DNA of 64,000 bases from Armatimonadota bacterium (GTDB taxonomy: Bacteria > Armatimonadota > Armatimonadia > Armatimonadales > Capsulimonadaceae), in contig JANXMY010000021.1 in the NCBI GenBank assembly GCA_025354405.1, positions 1-64,000 of the forward strand. The letters are read 5' to 3'. The notes beneath the pieces were generated by a model, which was not told the origin of the DNA, made no database searches, and worked only from the letters and a program-made list of their open reading frames with translations. The position numbers were made by a program, and so were the translations under genes. Below, piece after piece: positions 7,402-16,620 of the stretch (the first letter of the stretch is position 1; each line of letters starts with the position of its first letter).

Positions 7402-9520
7402 GTAACGTACTGTTTCCAGACTCTCCCGCGACGATGCGGTCAAAGTCGGCAAATTGCTGAAACAGTTCACGTAGGCATCCGAGCAGCGACAAACGGTTGT
7501 CGCGCCGATCCACATCCTCGCCCATCACCATCACCGCCTCGAAAAACGCATCGACCGCAGGCCGGATCGCCGCAAGCGTCTTAAGGGCAGCAGGATACTC
7601 ACGCCGTGCCATCTCCGCAGCAAAAGCCGATTCAGCAGCACTGTAGCGGTCCAGCAGTGCCTGTTCAGCAGCGTCATCAAAGAGGGCAGGATTGGGAGCC
7701 TGACATGGGACGACAATCCCCTCTTTTTGAGCGAAGCGCAGGATGTTCGATATACGTGTCGACGCCGCCTGCGCCTCCTTCGCCTCATTACCCCCAACCA
7801 AACCACCAAAGGCCAGGGCTCGAGCCTGTGTCTCCTGTATGCTATGCATCGGGGTCGATAGCACTGCCTCTCGGACATCGTAGCGCACGGATTTTTCTTC
7901 CAGGGCCGCATCCAGGCGCTGGGTCAGCAGAAGCATATAGCTCGCAAAAGCGTCTTGGTGTGTCGCCGTTTGCTTGATAGCCTGGTCAGAATACGCAGAC
8001 CATGCCGCTTCAAAAAGCGACCGCGGAGAGGGCAAAGAATCAGAGGTCGCCAGCAGCGCGACAAGGCCGGCGGCGGCGCGGCGCAGGGCATACGGATCAC
8101 TCGTGCCGGTCGGGGCAACCCCGATCCCCGCATATCCTACCAGGGTGTCCACACGGTCAGCGATTGCCAGGCGGCGACCAGCCTCCGTCCCCGGCAGAGG
8201 GTCTCCGGCTCCTTTAGGCTTGTAATGGCCAGAGATAGCCAGCGCAACTTCTTCGGGTTCCCCTTCTCGGCGGGCATACTCTTCGCCGACGATCCCCTGA
8301 AGTGCAGGCAGCTCTTTGACCATTTCACTGGCAAGGTCAGCTTTGCAAAGAAGACCAGCCCTCAGCAGCGCAATGATCTCGGGCGGCTCCAGAACATCTA
8401 ACAGTCCGCCATTTTCGAGTATCAGTGGCAGGCGCAGGGACTTCTGATAGACTGTCCCCAGCTTTTCCTGAAAAACGATAGTCTTCGTTCCGTTGATTTT
8501 ATCTGTGAGCGTTGTCTGGCTATCCAGTTCATGGAAGAAGCGTGCGTCATTGAAGCGGGCGGACAATACATTCTCAAAGCCAGCCCGTACCGTATCCAAA
8601 TACTCACCGCCACCGTTGCGAATGGCGACAAAGTTTGGCATCAAAGTGCCAGAGGAGTCTACCAGGGGGAAATAGCGCTGATGCTTTCGCATCGCCGTCA
8701 CCAGAACCGGCTGCGGCAGCGAGAGAAATTCCGAACTAAATGCGCCCAGAACCGCGGTGGGATATTCGGTCAAAAAAACGTTTTCATCCAGCAGTTCTTC
8801 CGCGATCTGCACCGTGCCGCCGATTTCGGCTGCCAGGGCTTTCGCCTGTGACACGATCATCTCACGCCGTTCTGACGGCTCAATAATGACGAATTTCTCC
8901 CGCATGATCTCTGAATACGCCAAAGGATTTGGCACATCAGCCTCTCCTGGGGACAAAAACCGATGCCCGCGTGTTGAGCGTCCCGCGGCGACGTGTTCGA
9001 CCGCGCACGAAATGATCTCTTCGTCAAGCAGTGCCACCAGCCAGCGAATCGGACGGGCAAAACGCAGCTTTCCTGCACCCCAGCGCATCGCCTTCGGGAA
9101 AGTCAGCTCCCGCACGATTTGAGGCAACAGCTCCCCGGCGATCTCGAGAGTAGTTCGACCTATCCGCTGAACCGTCGCCTGCACATAGCCGTCGACAATG
9201 CTAAGTGCATCGACGGAAATGCCATTCTTACGCGCGAACCCGAGTGCTGCCCCGGTTGGGCTGCCCTGCGGATCGAATGCAACTGCCGCACTTGGCCCCT
9301 TGAGCTGAAGCGTTTCATCCAACTGCCGATTAGCCAGACCGGTCGCGTAGATGACCAGGCGACGCGGCGTCCCAGTGACTTTGACTGTGCCGCTCTCAGC
9401 ACCCCATAGCTTTGCCGCCGTAAATTTCTCGCGAAAGCCCGTTTCGAGCTGCGCCATCGTCGGCGCGACAAATGTGGCGGGCAGCTCTTCCGTTCCGATT
9501 TCAAATAGCAGTTCCGGCAT
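7394..9520 (-). CDS. glyS: glycyl-tRNA synthetase beta subunit
   Basis: 708 residues, near the usual 690. The N-terminus PELLFEIGTEELPATFV is diagnostic, followed by VTGTPRRLVI, LTFPKAMRWG and FARPIRWLVALLDEEII. The middle has an HD-like region, and the C-terminal tRNA-binding half includes DRVDTLVGYAGIGVAPTGTSDPYALRR. In the alpha2-beta2 enzyme, beta binds tRNA-Gly while the alpha subunit (GlyQ) makes the aminoacyl bond. glyQ, normally next door, is not in the window, so the two genes are separated here. The ATG at 9520 has AGGAG 5 nt upstream; the more upstream in-frame ATG at 9535 would include that site inside the gene. Confidence 0.95.
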   Translation of the reverse strand: MPELLFEIGTEELPATFVAPTMAQLETGFREKFTAAKLWGAESGTVKVTGTPRRLVIYATGLANRQLDETLQLKGPSAAVAFDPQGSPTGAALGFARKNGISVDALSIVDGYVQATVQRIGRTTLEIAGELLPQIVRELTFPKAMRWGAGKLRFARPIRWLVALLDEEIISCAVEHVAAGRSTRGHRFLSPGEADVPNPLAYSEIMREKFVIIEPSERREMIVSQAKALAAEIGGTVQIAEELLDENVFLTEYPTAVLGAFSSEFLSLPQPVLVTAMRKHQRYFPLVDSSGTLMPNFVAIRNGGGEYLDTVRAGFENVLSARFNDARFFHELDSQTTLTDKINGTKTIVFQEKLGTVYQKSLRLPLILENGGLLDVLEPPEIIALLRAGLLCKADLASEMVKELPALQGIVGEEYARREGEPEEVALAISGHYKPKGAGDPLPGTEAGRRLAIADRVDTLVGYAGIGVAPTGTSDPYALRRAAAGLVALLATSDSLPSPRSLFEAAWSAYSDQAIKQTATHQDAFASYMLLLTQRLDAALEEKSVRYDVREAVLSTPMHSIQETQARALAFGGLVGGNEAKEAQAASTRISNILRFAQKEGIVVPCQAPNPALFDDAAEQALLDRYSAAESAFAAEMARREYPAALKTLAAIRPAVDAFFEAVMVMGEDVDRRDNRLSLLGCLRELFQQFADFDRIVAGESGNSTLHE

Positions 9521-9592
9521 GGGGTCTCCTGGCAATCAACGAATTATTTTAGATTTTGAGCGGCAACCTCGCCGCAAGGAATGAGGGCAAAT

Positions 9593-9609
9593 GGCTTTGT
9601 TGCATAAAT
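9593..9609 (+). repeat. short sequence like an IS5/IS903-group terminal repeat
   Basis: GGCTTTGTTGCATAAAT in the gap between guaA and glyS resembles the ends I recall for the IS903 group of IS5 (GGCTTTGTTGAATAAAT). No partner end or transposase is seen nearby, so it may be a relic or chance. Confidence 0.25.
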
Positions 9610-9643
9610 AGTGCCATCCTGGAACCATGCCGTGAACGGCACC

Positions 9644-9688
9644 GCATGGTTTCCTATAGCATGGTTTCTTGTGGCATGGTCTCAAATT
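9644..9688. repeat. three 15-bp direct repeats between guaA and glyS
   Basis: GCATGGTTTC or GCATGGTCTC recurs at 9644, 9659 and 9674 with an exact 15-bp period and diverged spacers. They lie downstream of the guaA stop on its strand and upstream of glyS. The function is unknown; slippage or a protein-binding cluster are possible. Confidence 0.5.
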
Positions 9689-9709
9689 ACGCAGCAACGC
9701 CAGTGTAAA

Positions 9710-11317
9710 CTACTCCCATTCAATTGTTGCAGGCGGCTTGCTGGTGATATCCAGGACGACGCGGTTGACGCCGGGGACTTCATTGACAATGCGGTTTGAG
9801 ATGCGGTCCAGGACTTCGTAAGGCAGGCGCGCCCAGTCGGCGGTCATGGCGTCCTCACTGGTGACGGCCCGTAGGACGATCGGATAGGCATACGTGCGCT
9901 GATCACCCATGACTCCAACACTTTTCGTGGGGATCAGCACGGCGAACGACTGCCACACTTTGCGGTAAAGCCCAGCCCGCTTGATTTCGTCAATGATTAT
10001 CCAGTCAGCGGAGCGCAGGAGGTCCAGGCGCTCTTTGTTGACCTCTCCGGTGATACGAATCGCCAGGCCGGGGCCGGGAAATGGCTGCCGCCAGACCATA
10101 TCCGTCGGAAGGCCCAGCTCTTCGGCAACTGCGCGGACTTCGTCTTTGAACAGGAAACGCAGCGGCTCGACCAGCTTGAAGTTCATGTCTTCAGGCAAGG
10201 CGACATTATGATGCGTCTTGATCTTGGCCGCTTTCCCCATGCCTGACTCAATGACATCCGGGTACAGCGTTCCCTGTGCCAGAAAAGTCGCATTTTTCAG
10301 CTTGCAGGATTCCTCTTCGAATACCCGTACAAACTCTTCGCCGATAATCGATCGTTTCTGCTCCGGGTCGATCACCCCGGCGAGACGGCGTAGGAAGCGC
10401 TCTTCGGCATCTACCGTAATCAAATTGATGTTGAACGCCGCCGCAAACTTGCGCTGAACATCCTCGGCTTCCCCTTTACGCAAGAGGCCATGGTTGACAA
10501 AGATGCAGACGAGCTGATCCCCAATCGCTTTATGCACCAGGGCTGCGACCGTGCAGCTGTCGATACCGCCCGAAAGGCCGCAGACGACTTGATGTTCGCC
10601 CACTTGCTCCCGAATCAGGCGAACCTGCTGGTCGATAAAACTTTCCATTTTCCAAAGGCCGCGAGTCCCGCAGACCTTTTCGACGAACCCGCGAATGACC
10701 TCCGTACCCCAGGGCGTATGGACGACTTCCGGGTGAAACTGAACGGCGTAAAAACGACGATTAGTGTCGATCATTGCCGCGACCGGGCAGCTTTCCGTGG
10801 AAGCAGAAACGGTGAAACCGGGAGGAGCCTCTTCAACCGTGTCACCGTGGCTCATCCAGCAGACCAGGTCCGTGTTTAAGCCCTCAAAGAGCACTGTAGG
10901 ATCTTGTACGGAAAGCTGGGTCTTGCCAAACTCTTTAAGCGTAGCAGCCGACACTTTGCCGCCAAGGTCATGCGCCATCGCCTGCATCCCGTAGCAGATG
11001 CCGAGAATCGGCAGGCCCAGATCGTAGATCGCTTTGTCAATCTGCGGCGCATCGTCATCATAGACTGACGACGGTCCACCGGACAGGATCAGACCGACCG
11101 CACCACGGGTTTTAATGACATCGAGTGAGGTGTCGAAGGGGAGGATTTCGCAGTACACATGGCACTCGCGAATACGGCGGGCAATCAGCTGGGTGTACTG
11201 CGCTCCGAAATCCAGCACCAGCACCAGCTCGGGCGGCGTGACACCTTCCCCGGCGGCATCGCCGGGCTTGTAATTGGTCAGCACGGGCTGATCTTGATGC
11301 TGCGGCGTCAGTGACAT
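9710..11317 (-). CDS. guaA: GMP synthase (glutamine-hydrolysing)
   Basis: 535 residues. An N-terminal class I glutamine amidotransferase begins at about residue 32 with [20 protein letters not shown]; its catalytic Cys is in [16 protein letters not shown] and its His-Glu is in [10 protein letters not shown]. The ATP pyrophosphatase domain has the P-loop [15 protein letters not shown]. The C-terminal dimerisation domain has [16 protein letters not shown] and ends in [12 protein letters not shown], the family terminus. It aminates XMP to GMP in the cytoplasm. An extra ~30 polar residues precede the amidotransferase. GGGAGA lies just upstream of the ATG at 11317. It follows guaB3 on the same strand, so the two consecutive steps IMP to XMP to GMP are adjacent. 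Confidence 0.97.
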   Translation of the reverse strand: MSLTPQHQDQPVLTNYKPGDAAGEGVTPPELVLVLDFGAQYTQLIARRIRECHVYCEILPFDTSLDVIKTRGAVGLILSGGPSSVYDDDAPQIDKAIYDLGLPILGICYGMQAMAHDLGGKVSAATLKEFGKTQLSVQDPTVLFEGLNTDLVCWMSHGDTVEEAPPGFTVSASTESCPVAAMIDTNRRFYAVQFHPEVVHTPWGTEVIRGFVEKVCGTRGLWKMESFIDQQVRLIREQVGEHQVVCGLSGGIDSCTVAALVHKAIGDQLVCIFVNHGLLRKGEAEDVQRKFAAAFNINLITVDAEERFLRRLAGVIDPEQKRSIIGEEFVRVFEEESCKLKNATFLAQGTLYPDVIESGMGKAAKIKTHHNVALPEDMNFKLVEPLRFLFKDEVRAVAEELGLPTDMVWRQPFPGPGLAIRITGEVNKERLDLLRSADWIIIDEIKRAGLYRKVWQSFAVLIPTKSVGVMGDQRTYAYPIVLRAVTSEDAMTADWARLPYEVLDRISNRIVNEVPGVNRVVLDITSKPPATIEWE

Positions 11318-11459
11318 AGTATCTCCCGCCCCGTGAGAGTTTCACTCAGGTTCGTTATCGCAAATTTGCGTAGTGTTTTTTTCATATCTTGTAATTTTGT
11401 TACCGAAGCAACGGATACCCCTGCTTGGAAGAATACTCGCCCTTGCCCCAGGGCAGAGT

Positions 11460-12626
11460 TTACCGTCCCTGCCCGACGTGCTGGGCGCGCTGCATAGACT
11501 TGCCTTCGGTGCCAATCTGCGGAGCGACCACCATTTCCGCCTGCTGCATCTCGGCGATGGTTCGAGCTCCGCAGGTCGCCATGGAAAGGCGCAAAGCCCC
11601 GACGAGGTTCATCGTACCGTCATCTTTATGCGCCGGCCCCAGGAGGATCTCGCGCAGCGTGCCCAAAATGCTGACTTTGATGCGGGTTCCGCGCGGCAGA
11701 TCAGCATTCGCCATCGCCATACCCCAGGAATAGCCGGGGGCAGGGGCTTCGGAAGCCGACGCCACGGAGGAGCCGAGCATGACGGCGTCCGCTCCAGCGG
11801 CGATCGCTTTCGCAAAATCACCGCCGTTTTTAATGCCGCCGTCGGCAAGAATAGGGACGTAGCGGCCCGTGCTGGTCTGAAATGCATCACGAGCCGCAGC
11901 GCAGTCGGCGACCGCGGTCACCTGCGAAACACCAACCCCCAGCACCGTTCGGGTCGTGCAGATCGCGCCGGGGCCGACTCCGATGAGCAGGGCAGAGGCC
12001 CCCGCCTCCATCAGTTCCATCGCCGCCCCGAAGGAGACGCAGTTTCCCACCACCACCGGAATAGGTGAGTTCCGGCAGAACTGCGCCAAGTCTACAGTCT
12101 CACAATGGGTCGAAAAATGTCGGGCCGTCGCGACTTGCGAGGCGACCACAAAGAGATCGGCCCCCGCCTCCGCAGCGATGGCCGCAATACGCGGGGCGGT
12201 GGGTGGAATGGCGGCGAGGGCGCAGAAACCGCCGCCAGCCTTGATCTCCTGTACGCGTCGTGCCACAAGATCATCACGCACCGGGGCTGAGTAGAGCTTC
12301 TGCATCATCTCAATGATGCCTTCGGCAGGTGAGTGAGCGATCTCTTCCAGAATTCCTTCTGCGTCCTCATACCGGGTCTGAATACCCTCCGCATTCAGGA
12401 CAGCGAAGCCGCCGAGACGGGTCATCTCGACGGCAACGCGGGGATTCACGGCCGCATCCATGGCACTGGCAACGATGGGAATGGCGAAACGGTGTCGTCC
12501 CAGGGACCACCCTGTGTCCACATCGCGCGGGTCAACGGAAAGCGCGGACGGAACCAGGGCTACCTCATCGAAGCCGTAAACCCGGCGTGCTTTTTTGTTG
12601 CCTCCCAGCGAAATGGTCTGTTCCAA
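11460..12626 (-). CDS. guaB3: IMP dehydrogenase-family protein, GuaB3 type (no CBS domains)
   Basis: 388 residues forming a single (beta/alpha)8 barrel. The catalytic loop is VGPGAICTTR, followed by PILADGGIKNGGDFAKAIAAGADAVMLGS, the phosphate-binding strands of the family. The two CBS domains of ordinary GuaB are absent, and the C-terminus EGKSMQRA is that of the GuaB3 class known from actinobacteria and cyanobacteria. It probably oxidises IMP to XMP with NAD; a GMP-reductase role is less likely but cannot be excluded. The start is TTG at 12626, preceded by AAGAGGT at good spacing, with a strong promoter upstream. It is next to guaA on the same strand. Confidence 0.9.
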   Translation of the reverse strand: MEQTISLGGNKKARRVYGFDEVALVPSALSVDPRDVDTGWSLGRHRFAIPIVASAMDAAVNPRVAVEMTRLGGFAVLNAEGIQTRYEDAEGILEEIAHSPAEGIIEMMQKLYSAPVRDDLVARRVQEIKAGGGFCALAAIPPTAPRIAAIAAEAGADLFVVASQVATARHFSTHCETVDLAQFCRNSPIPVVVGNCVSFGAAMELMEAGASALLIGVGPGAICTTRTVLGVGVSQVTAVADCAAARDAFQTSTGRYVPILADGGIKNGGDFAKAIAAGADAVMLGSSVASASEAPAPGYSWGMAMANADLPRGTRIKVSILGTLREILLGPAHKDDGTMNLVGALRLSMATCGARTIAEMQQAEMVVAPQIGTEGKSMQRAQHVGQGR

Positions 12627-12656
12627 GCGTAGATACCTCTTAAACTTTTCCGTTCA

Positions 12657-12686
12657 GTATACCCTATGGACAGCCGAAGCTGTCAA
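12657..12686 (-). promoter_or_regulatory. sigma70 promoter of guaB3
   Basis: Minus-strand TTGACA (12686-12681), 18-bp spacer, TATACT (12662-12657), then about 30 nt to the TTG start with its ribosome site. It is among the clearest consensus promoters in the window and probably serves guaB3-guaA. Confidence 0.8.
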
Positions 12687-12740
12687 CAATGAGGCTGCCG
12701 CTCCAATGCGCGGTTTCTAAACCACGACCAAGGCTTAGAC

Positions 12741-12784
12741 AAGAAAAGCCCCCAGCCTGTCAGCATAGAAACAGGTCGGGGGCT
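12741..12784 (-). terminator. rho-independent terminator after the RsbW-like gene
   Basis: AGCCCCC-x2-CCTGT pairs with ACAGG-x2-GGGGGCT around a ten-base loop. On the minus strand TTTTCTTG follows. It lies 18 nt past the stop of the kinase gene at 12802, upstream of the guaB3 promoter. Confidence 0.85.
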
Positions 12785-12801
12785 ATTTATTTGACCGGAA
12801 A

Positions 12802-13302
12802 CTATTCCAAAGTGACATGTGCCTGGCCGTCAGCTTTGTTTAACATAGCCGCGGCTGCTGCCGCGTGTTCAGAGCGGTAGTGCAACTTTTTCTCAGCGCA
12901 CACGGTGGTTCCATGCGGGTCCGTACGGTGAAACGCCAGATGATCTGACAGGCCGCAGATAAGCTGCATTCCGAAGCCGCCCAGGCGCTCTCCACCGCCA
13001 AAATCCGCACGGGCACTTCCCGCAGGCGGGACGTCCTGGAATGAAAAGCCTTCTCCCTGATCTTTCACCATGATGATTACTACATCACTATGGTATTCCA
13101 GCGCGACTTGAAAACGTCCGGCATTAGACTGGGCATGGCGTAGGACGTTTGAGCAAAGCTCACCGATAAGTGTCTCCACATCGTCGATATCACGAGTTTC
13201 CGCCTGGAGATGTTCCAGCAGCGCACGCCCGAGCACACGCGTGATTCGTATATACGCCAGATCTTCTGGCAATTCCAGCATCAAACGTAGTATCATGGTC
13301 AT
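12802..13302 (-). CDS. anti-sigma factor-type serine kinase / HATPase (RsbW-SpoIIAB fold)
   Basis: 166 residues with a single GHKL ATPase domain: N-box ELCSNVLRHAQSN (about 48-60), G1 box VKDQGEGFSF (about 80-90) and G2 box GGFGMQLICGLSD (about 110-122). Proteins of this size normally phosphorylate an STAS anti-anti-sigma partner and hold a stress sigma factor, but no STAS protein or sigma gene is nearby. The last ~25 residues (HAAAAAAMLNKADGQAHVTLE) are an extra tail. The gene follows the decayed propeller gene on the same strand, which might once have formed a sensor pair with it. Followed by a strong terminator. Confidence 0.85.
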   Translation of the reverse strand: MTMILRLMLELPEDLAYIRITRVLGRALLEHLQAETRDIDDVETLIGELCSNVLRHAQSNAGRFQVALEYHSDVVIIMVKDQGEGFSFQDVPPAGSARADFGGGERLGGFGMQLICGLSDHLAFHRTDPHGTTVCAEKKLHYRSEHAAAAAAMLNKADGQAHVTLE

Positions 13303-13340
13303 TTTTTACCCGCAAGATCGGCCTTTCAAGCGGCTGGCGG

Positions 13341-15157
13341 TCAGGGCTGAGGCGGCACGATCACGTACTCACGACTGTTTCCACTTTCGGTCATCAGAAA
13401 CGTGTTACCGAGCGGATCGGTCATCGCTCTGGAGACGCGGTGACCGTCGAGAAACGGCGTCGGCAGGCCGGCTTCTTGCGCCGGTTTGCACTTGCCGTCC
13501 TTGACCGAATAGAGAACATCGTCCGAAGTCAGCCAGAAAGTGCCTTTGTTGTCTTTGACAAGCGAGAGGAAATCGGGCTTTGGACACCCGGCGGACGGCT
13601 CGAGCTGTAACTGCCGGATGCCGACGATCCAGTCATTCGAGCCTTCCTCGTAAGGCACCTGATGCCAGATATGGCCGTCAAAGAAGTTCAATTCCCAGTT
13701 GCCGCCGGACAGAGCGATGCGTCTCTCCGAACCATATACTGAAGTTGAATTTCTCAAATCCAGCAGCGCAAACCCCGACAGGTCCAGTTGACCCAGCAGT
13801 GCGCGTTTGTAGGTCGGGTGACTGAGCCAGCTTCCGGCAGCTGGATCGTAGAGATAAGTCGCATGCTCATCGTTCCAAAAGCGCAGCCAGAGTCGGCTTT
13901 TGCTGTCGGCGAATAGCCCGCTGTGTCCCCGGCTGCGGTGTGATCAGATTCCAAAGATGCCCCACGTCGTCCTGCACCAGAGAATAATTGGTGGCGAAGG
14001 TCCGTATGATCGCGGTCTGCGGATGCATGACCTGCGTTTCCATATGCACCTGTATAGGATTGACGCTGGCACCATTGACATTATTCGAGCGAAAAGCCAG
14101 AACGCCGCCGAGGGCGGGCTTCACGGCAAACAAATGGTCTATATTGGGCAGAGAATAACCTGAGTGCCAGTCCAAACGAACCGGAGAACCACCCCCAGCG
14201 GGAGGCAGCCAGGCCCCGCTACGCAGCCACCACAGAGTACTGATCGGCGATCCTGAACGCATATTGGTCGGATATCCCATCACCACATACCAATCTGTTC
14301 CCGAGGCGAACATTGTCTGGATATATTAGACCTCTTGCATAGGTCGCCTTGCCCTGCCCGGATTAGAAATCCGGGTCTTCTACAAAGCGATTATTTGCCT
14401 TCGCAGACAATCGCACCTCAAAAGCCCTGCACTTCCAGTGCAGGGTACTTATGCAAGAGGTCGACTGAAAGGTGTGCGGCTTCGGCACGGGAGTTCCGGA
14501 CAGCGTGCCGGCATCCAACTCATAGAGGCCGGTATTTTTCACAGCGATCCACATACGCTTCCCGCGCGGGGCAATCCAAGTCAGCGGCTTATCCGGCAAT
14601 CCAGCCAGTAACGTGTAATGATCCATTTTCCTGCCCTCATAGCGCAGGATGCCGTGCAGGGCCGCGTAGTTGTCGGCCCCGGCCAGACTGTCAGTCCAGA
14701 ACCACATTCGGCCTTTGCTATCGGGCGCGGCGAAGAGTGGGTCGTGATAAGTCAAACCCGCCCCTCATCCCTAATCCGGCCCATCATTACTTTTCTGATA
14801 GCCAGGGTGGCAGTCGCTCTCAGAAATCGTCTCAACGAATTCCACCGGGGATTTGTCGCCCAGGCGGATCGAAACTCGGTAGATATCGCCGCCTAGTCTC
14901 ATCACCCACACGTTCCCAACACCGTCTCCGAGCAGATACGGTGACTGGAGAAAACCGGTCCAGTGCCCCGCCAGCCGGGAGAAATTGCCGCGGTACACGG
15001 TCAGCCAGTGCCCTGAATCGCCCTTGCTCGAGAGGCAGACAACGGCCCCGGAGGGTAGCCGGGTCATCACCCCAGGAGAGCCTTCCACCGTTGAGGGCGT
15101 GGGTATGTTCTCCCGTTTCCCGGGTTCTGCCCGGCGGCAGACACTTCCCACCCCCAC
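13341..15157 (-). pseudogene. decayed beta-propeller (two-component-regulator-propeller-like) protein
   Basis: Broken minus-strand coding region. The upper part reads VMTRLPSGAVVCLSSKG, LLGDGVGNVWVMRLGGD, then DPLFAAPDSKGRMWFWTDS and TWIAPRGKRMWIAVKNTGLY. The lower part reads LVQDDVGHLWNLI, FADSKSRLWLRFWND and LVKDNKGTFWLTSDDVLYSV. The recurring D-x-x-G-x-x-W is the blade motif of ligand-sensing propellers. Lesions seen: in-frame stops at 14771-14773 and 14765-14767; a 134-bp MITE at 14329-14462; and a frameshift near 13925-13945, where the frame changes from HLWNLITPQPG to GHSGLFADSK. Removing the MITE plus 2 bp restores the frame across it. The 5' end is unclear and no start could be chosen. 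The region lies between xylA and the RsbW-like gene. Confidence 0.8.
14329..14462 (+). mobile_element. 134-bp MITE, copy 1, inserted in the propeller pseudogene
   Basis: Terminal inverted repeats GACCTCTTGCATA at both ends. The interior holds three back-to-back palindromes: CCCGGATTAGAAATCCGGG, a GCGATT...AATCGC hairpin and CCCTGCACTTCCAGTGCAGGG. Flanks are TA on the left and GA on the right. An equally long copy lies in reverse orientation at 58200-58333, with about 11 differences by hand count. No coding capacity, so it must be mobilised in trans. TA-flanking suggests an IS630/Tc1-mariner type transposase, which is inference. Confidence 0.85.
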
Positions 15158-15280
15158 CTTCGCACCATAACACGAGGTAAGGATGGAGGGCCATACCTGC
15201 CCCCGACATCCTGGGCGATATCCACGGGAGGAGTTCGCACCGATTGTTTTACGAGTAGACCTTTGGCGATGGATTTACCT

Positions 15281-16450
15281 TCAGCGTACCCCGAGCAGCA
15301 GATCAAACACAAGTTGATCTAGCTTTTCGTAGGGCAGTTCCCGTGCGGCCAGTGCCTCAGCATCGAAAGAGTGGTTTTTCAATATCTGCGCGTTCTGCGG
15401 GCTATACTTTCCGTCGAGAATGGGATCAAACGTCGTATCCGCCGTGTTAATCTGTCGCCAGATCGCCTGAATTTCGGGGTCTGCATTAAACTGGGCTGCC
15501 TTCTCCTTGAAGATCAAGTAAGTGCGCATACAGCCTTTGGCGAACTCCCAGACATCGTTCGGGTCAGAGGTACGAAGTGGATGGGCATCAAAGTGCTTTG
15601 GACCGTCGTAGCCGTAGTCTTCCAGCAGCTTGACTAAGAAGAAGTTCTGCTTGTAATCTTCCTGGCCGAAACGGTAGTCCTGGTCATAGCGGCCCGGCTT
15701 CTGGCCGTTGAGGTCGATATGGAACAGCTTGCCCGCTTCGAGTGCCTGAGCGACGGCGTGGTAGAACGACAGGCCAGCCATGGTCTCGTGCGCGAACTCG
15801 GGATTAACACCAACCATCTCCGGATGGGCGAGGGTTGAGATGAAGCCGAGCATGGCTCCAGTGGTCGGCAGATAGATATCCCCACGCGGCTCATTCGGCT
15901 TGGCTTCCAGTGCAAACTTCAGGTTATAACCCTGGTCTAACACGTACTCGGAGAGAAAGTTCAGTGCGTCCCGAAAACGTTTCGTCGCCGTCACGGGGTC
16001 TTTGGAAGCTTCAATCTCCACACCCTCACGCCCGCCCCAGAAGACATAGATCGGAGCACCCAGCTCCACGCCCAGATCAATGGAGCGCATGACTTTCTGC
16101 CGCGCGAAAGCACGGACTTTGGGGTCATTGGAAGTAAATGCGCCGTCTTTGAAAACAGGATGCGAAAACAGGTTAGTGGTCGCCATCGCGCAGACAACGC
16201 CGCTCTCTGTGAGTGCCGTTTGAAACTCTTTGACGATGGCATCCTGTTCGGAAGCCGAAGCACCGAAGGGGATGAGGTCATTGTCATGCAGGTTAACGCC
16301 GTAGGCACCCAGCTCTCCCAGCTTGCGGACACGCTCGACGGGTGTCACGGGGGTGCGAACGGCTCCACCGAAAGGGTCGACTCCCGGGTTGCCGACGGTC
16401 CAAAGCCCGAATGTAAACTTGTCGGATTTCTGAGGGATGTAGTTGGTCAT
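15281..16450 (-). CDS. xylA: xylose isomerase
   Basis: 389 residues, the length of the short (Actinoplanes/Streptomyces, class I) enzymes. The TIM barrel has the catalytic pair in [13 protein letters not shown], metal ligands in [22 protein letters not shown] and [19 protein letters not shown], and the substrate-site VFWGGREG. It interconverts D-xylose and D-xylulose in the cytoplasm with two divalent metals. AAAGGAG lies 11 nt before the ATG. It stands alone: the gene after it is the decayed propeller gene, and no xylulokinase is in view. A perfect 16-bp palindrome upstream is a candidate operator. Confidence 0.96.
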   Translation of the reverse strand: MTNYIPQKSDKFTFGLWTVGNPGVDPFGGAVRTPVTPVERVRKLGELGAYGVNLHDNDLIPFGASASEQDAIVKEFQTALTESGVVCAMATTNLFSHPVFKDGAFTSNDPKVRAFARQKVMRSIDLGVELGAPIYVFWGGREGVEIEASKDPVTATKRFRDALNFLSEYVLDQGYNLKFALEAKPNEPRGDIYLPTTGAMLGFISTLAHPEMVGVNPEFAHETMAGLSFYHAVAQALEAGKLFHIDLNGQKPGRYDQDYRFGQEDYKQNFFLVKLLEDYGYDGPKHFDAHPLRTSDPNDVWEFAKGCMRTYLIFKEKAAQFNADPEIQAIWRQINTADTTFDPILDGKYSPQNAQILKNHSFDAEALAARELPYEKLDQLVFDLLLGVR

Positions 16451-16504
16451 TAATTGAATTGCTCCTTTGCTTCTTTCATATCGCTTTGGTTAAAATATCG
16501 TGTC

Positions 16505-16520
16505 ACGCGAAAGTTCGCGT
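16505..16520. promoter_or_regulatory. candidate operator palindrome upstream of xylA
   Basis: ACGCGAAAGTTCGCGT: perfect 7-bp arms with a 2-bp centre, 55 nt before the xylA ATG, in the AT-rich divergent gap with the EAL gene. Shape and size suit a dimeric LacI or GntR class repressor; which protein binds is unknown. Confidence 0.45.
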
Positions 16521-16620
16521 TAATGGGGATGATTTCCTCTAAATAATTGCAAAAAATGCCAATAGATAAATTGACTCACCGGCAGACTTCAGCTGTCATG
16601 GGTGTCTTGAAAGTAAACTC

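Noticed and set aside
14335-15180. Long plus-strand frame across the propeller region
   Set aside because: Composition is Arg/Ser/Pro-rich as expected for a shadow, and it runs through the MITE.
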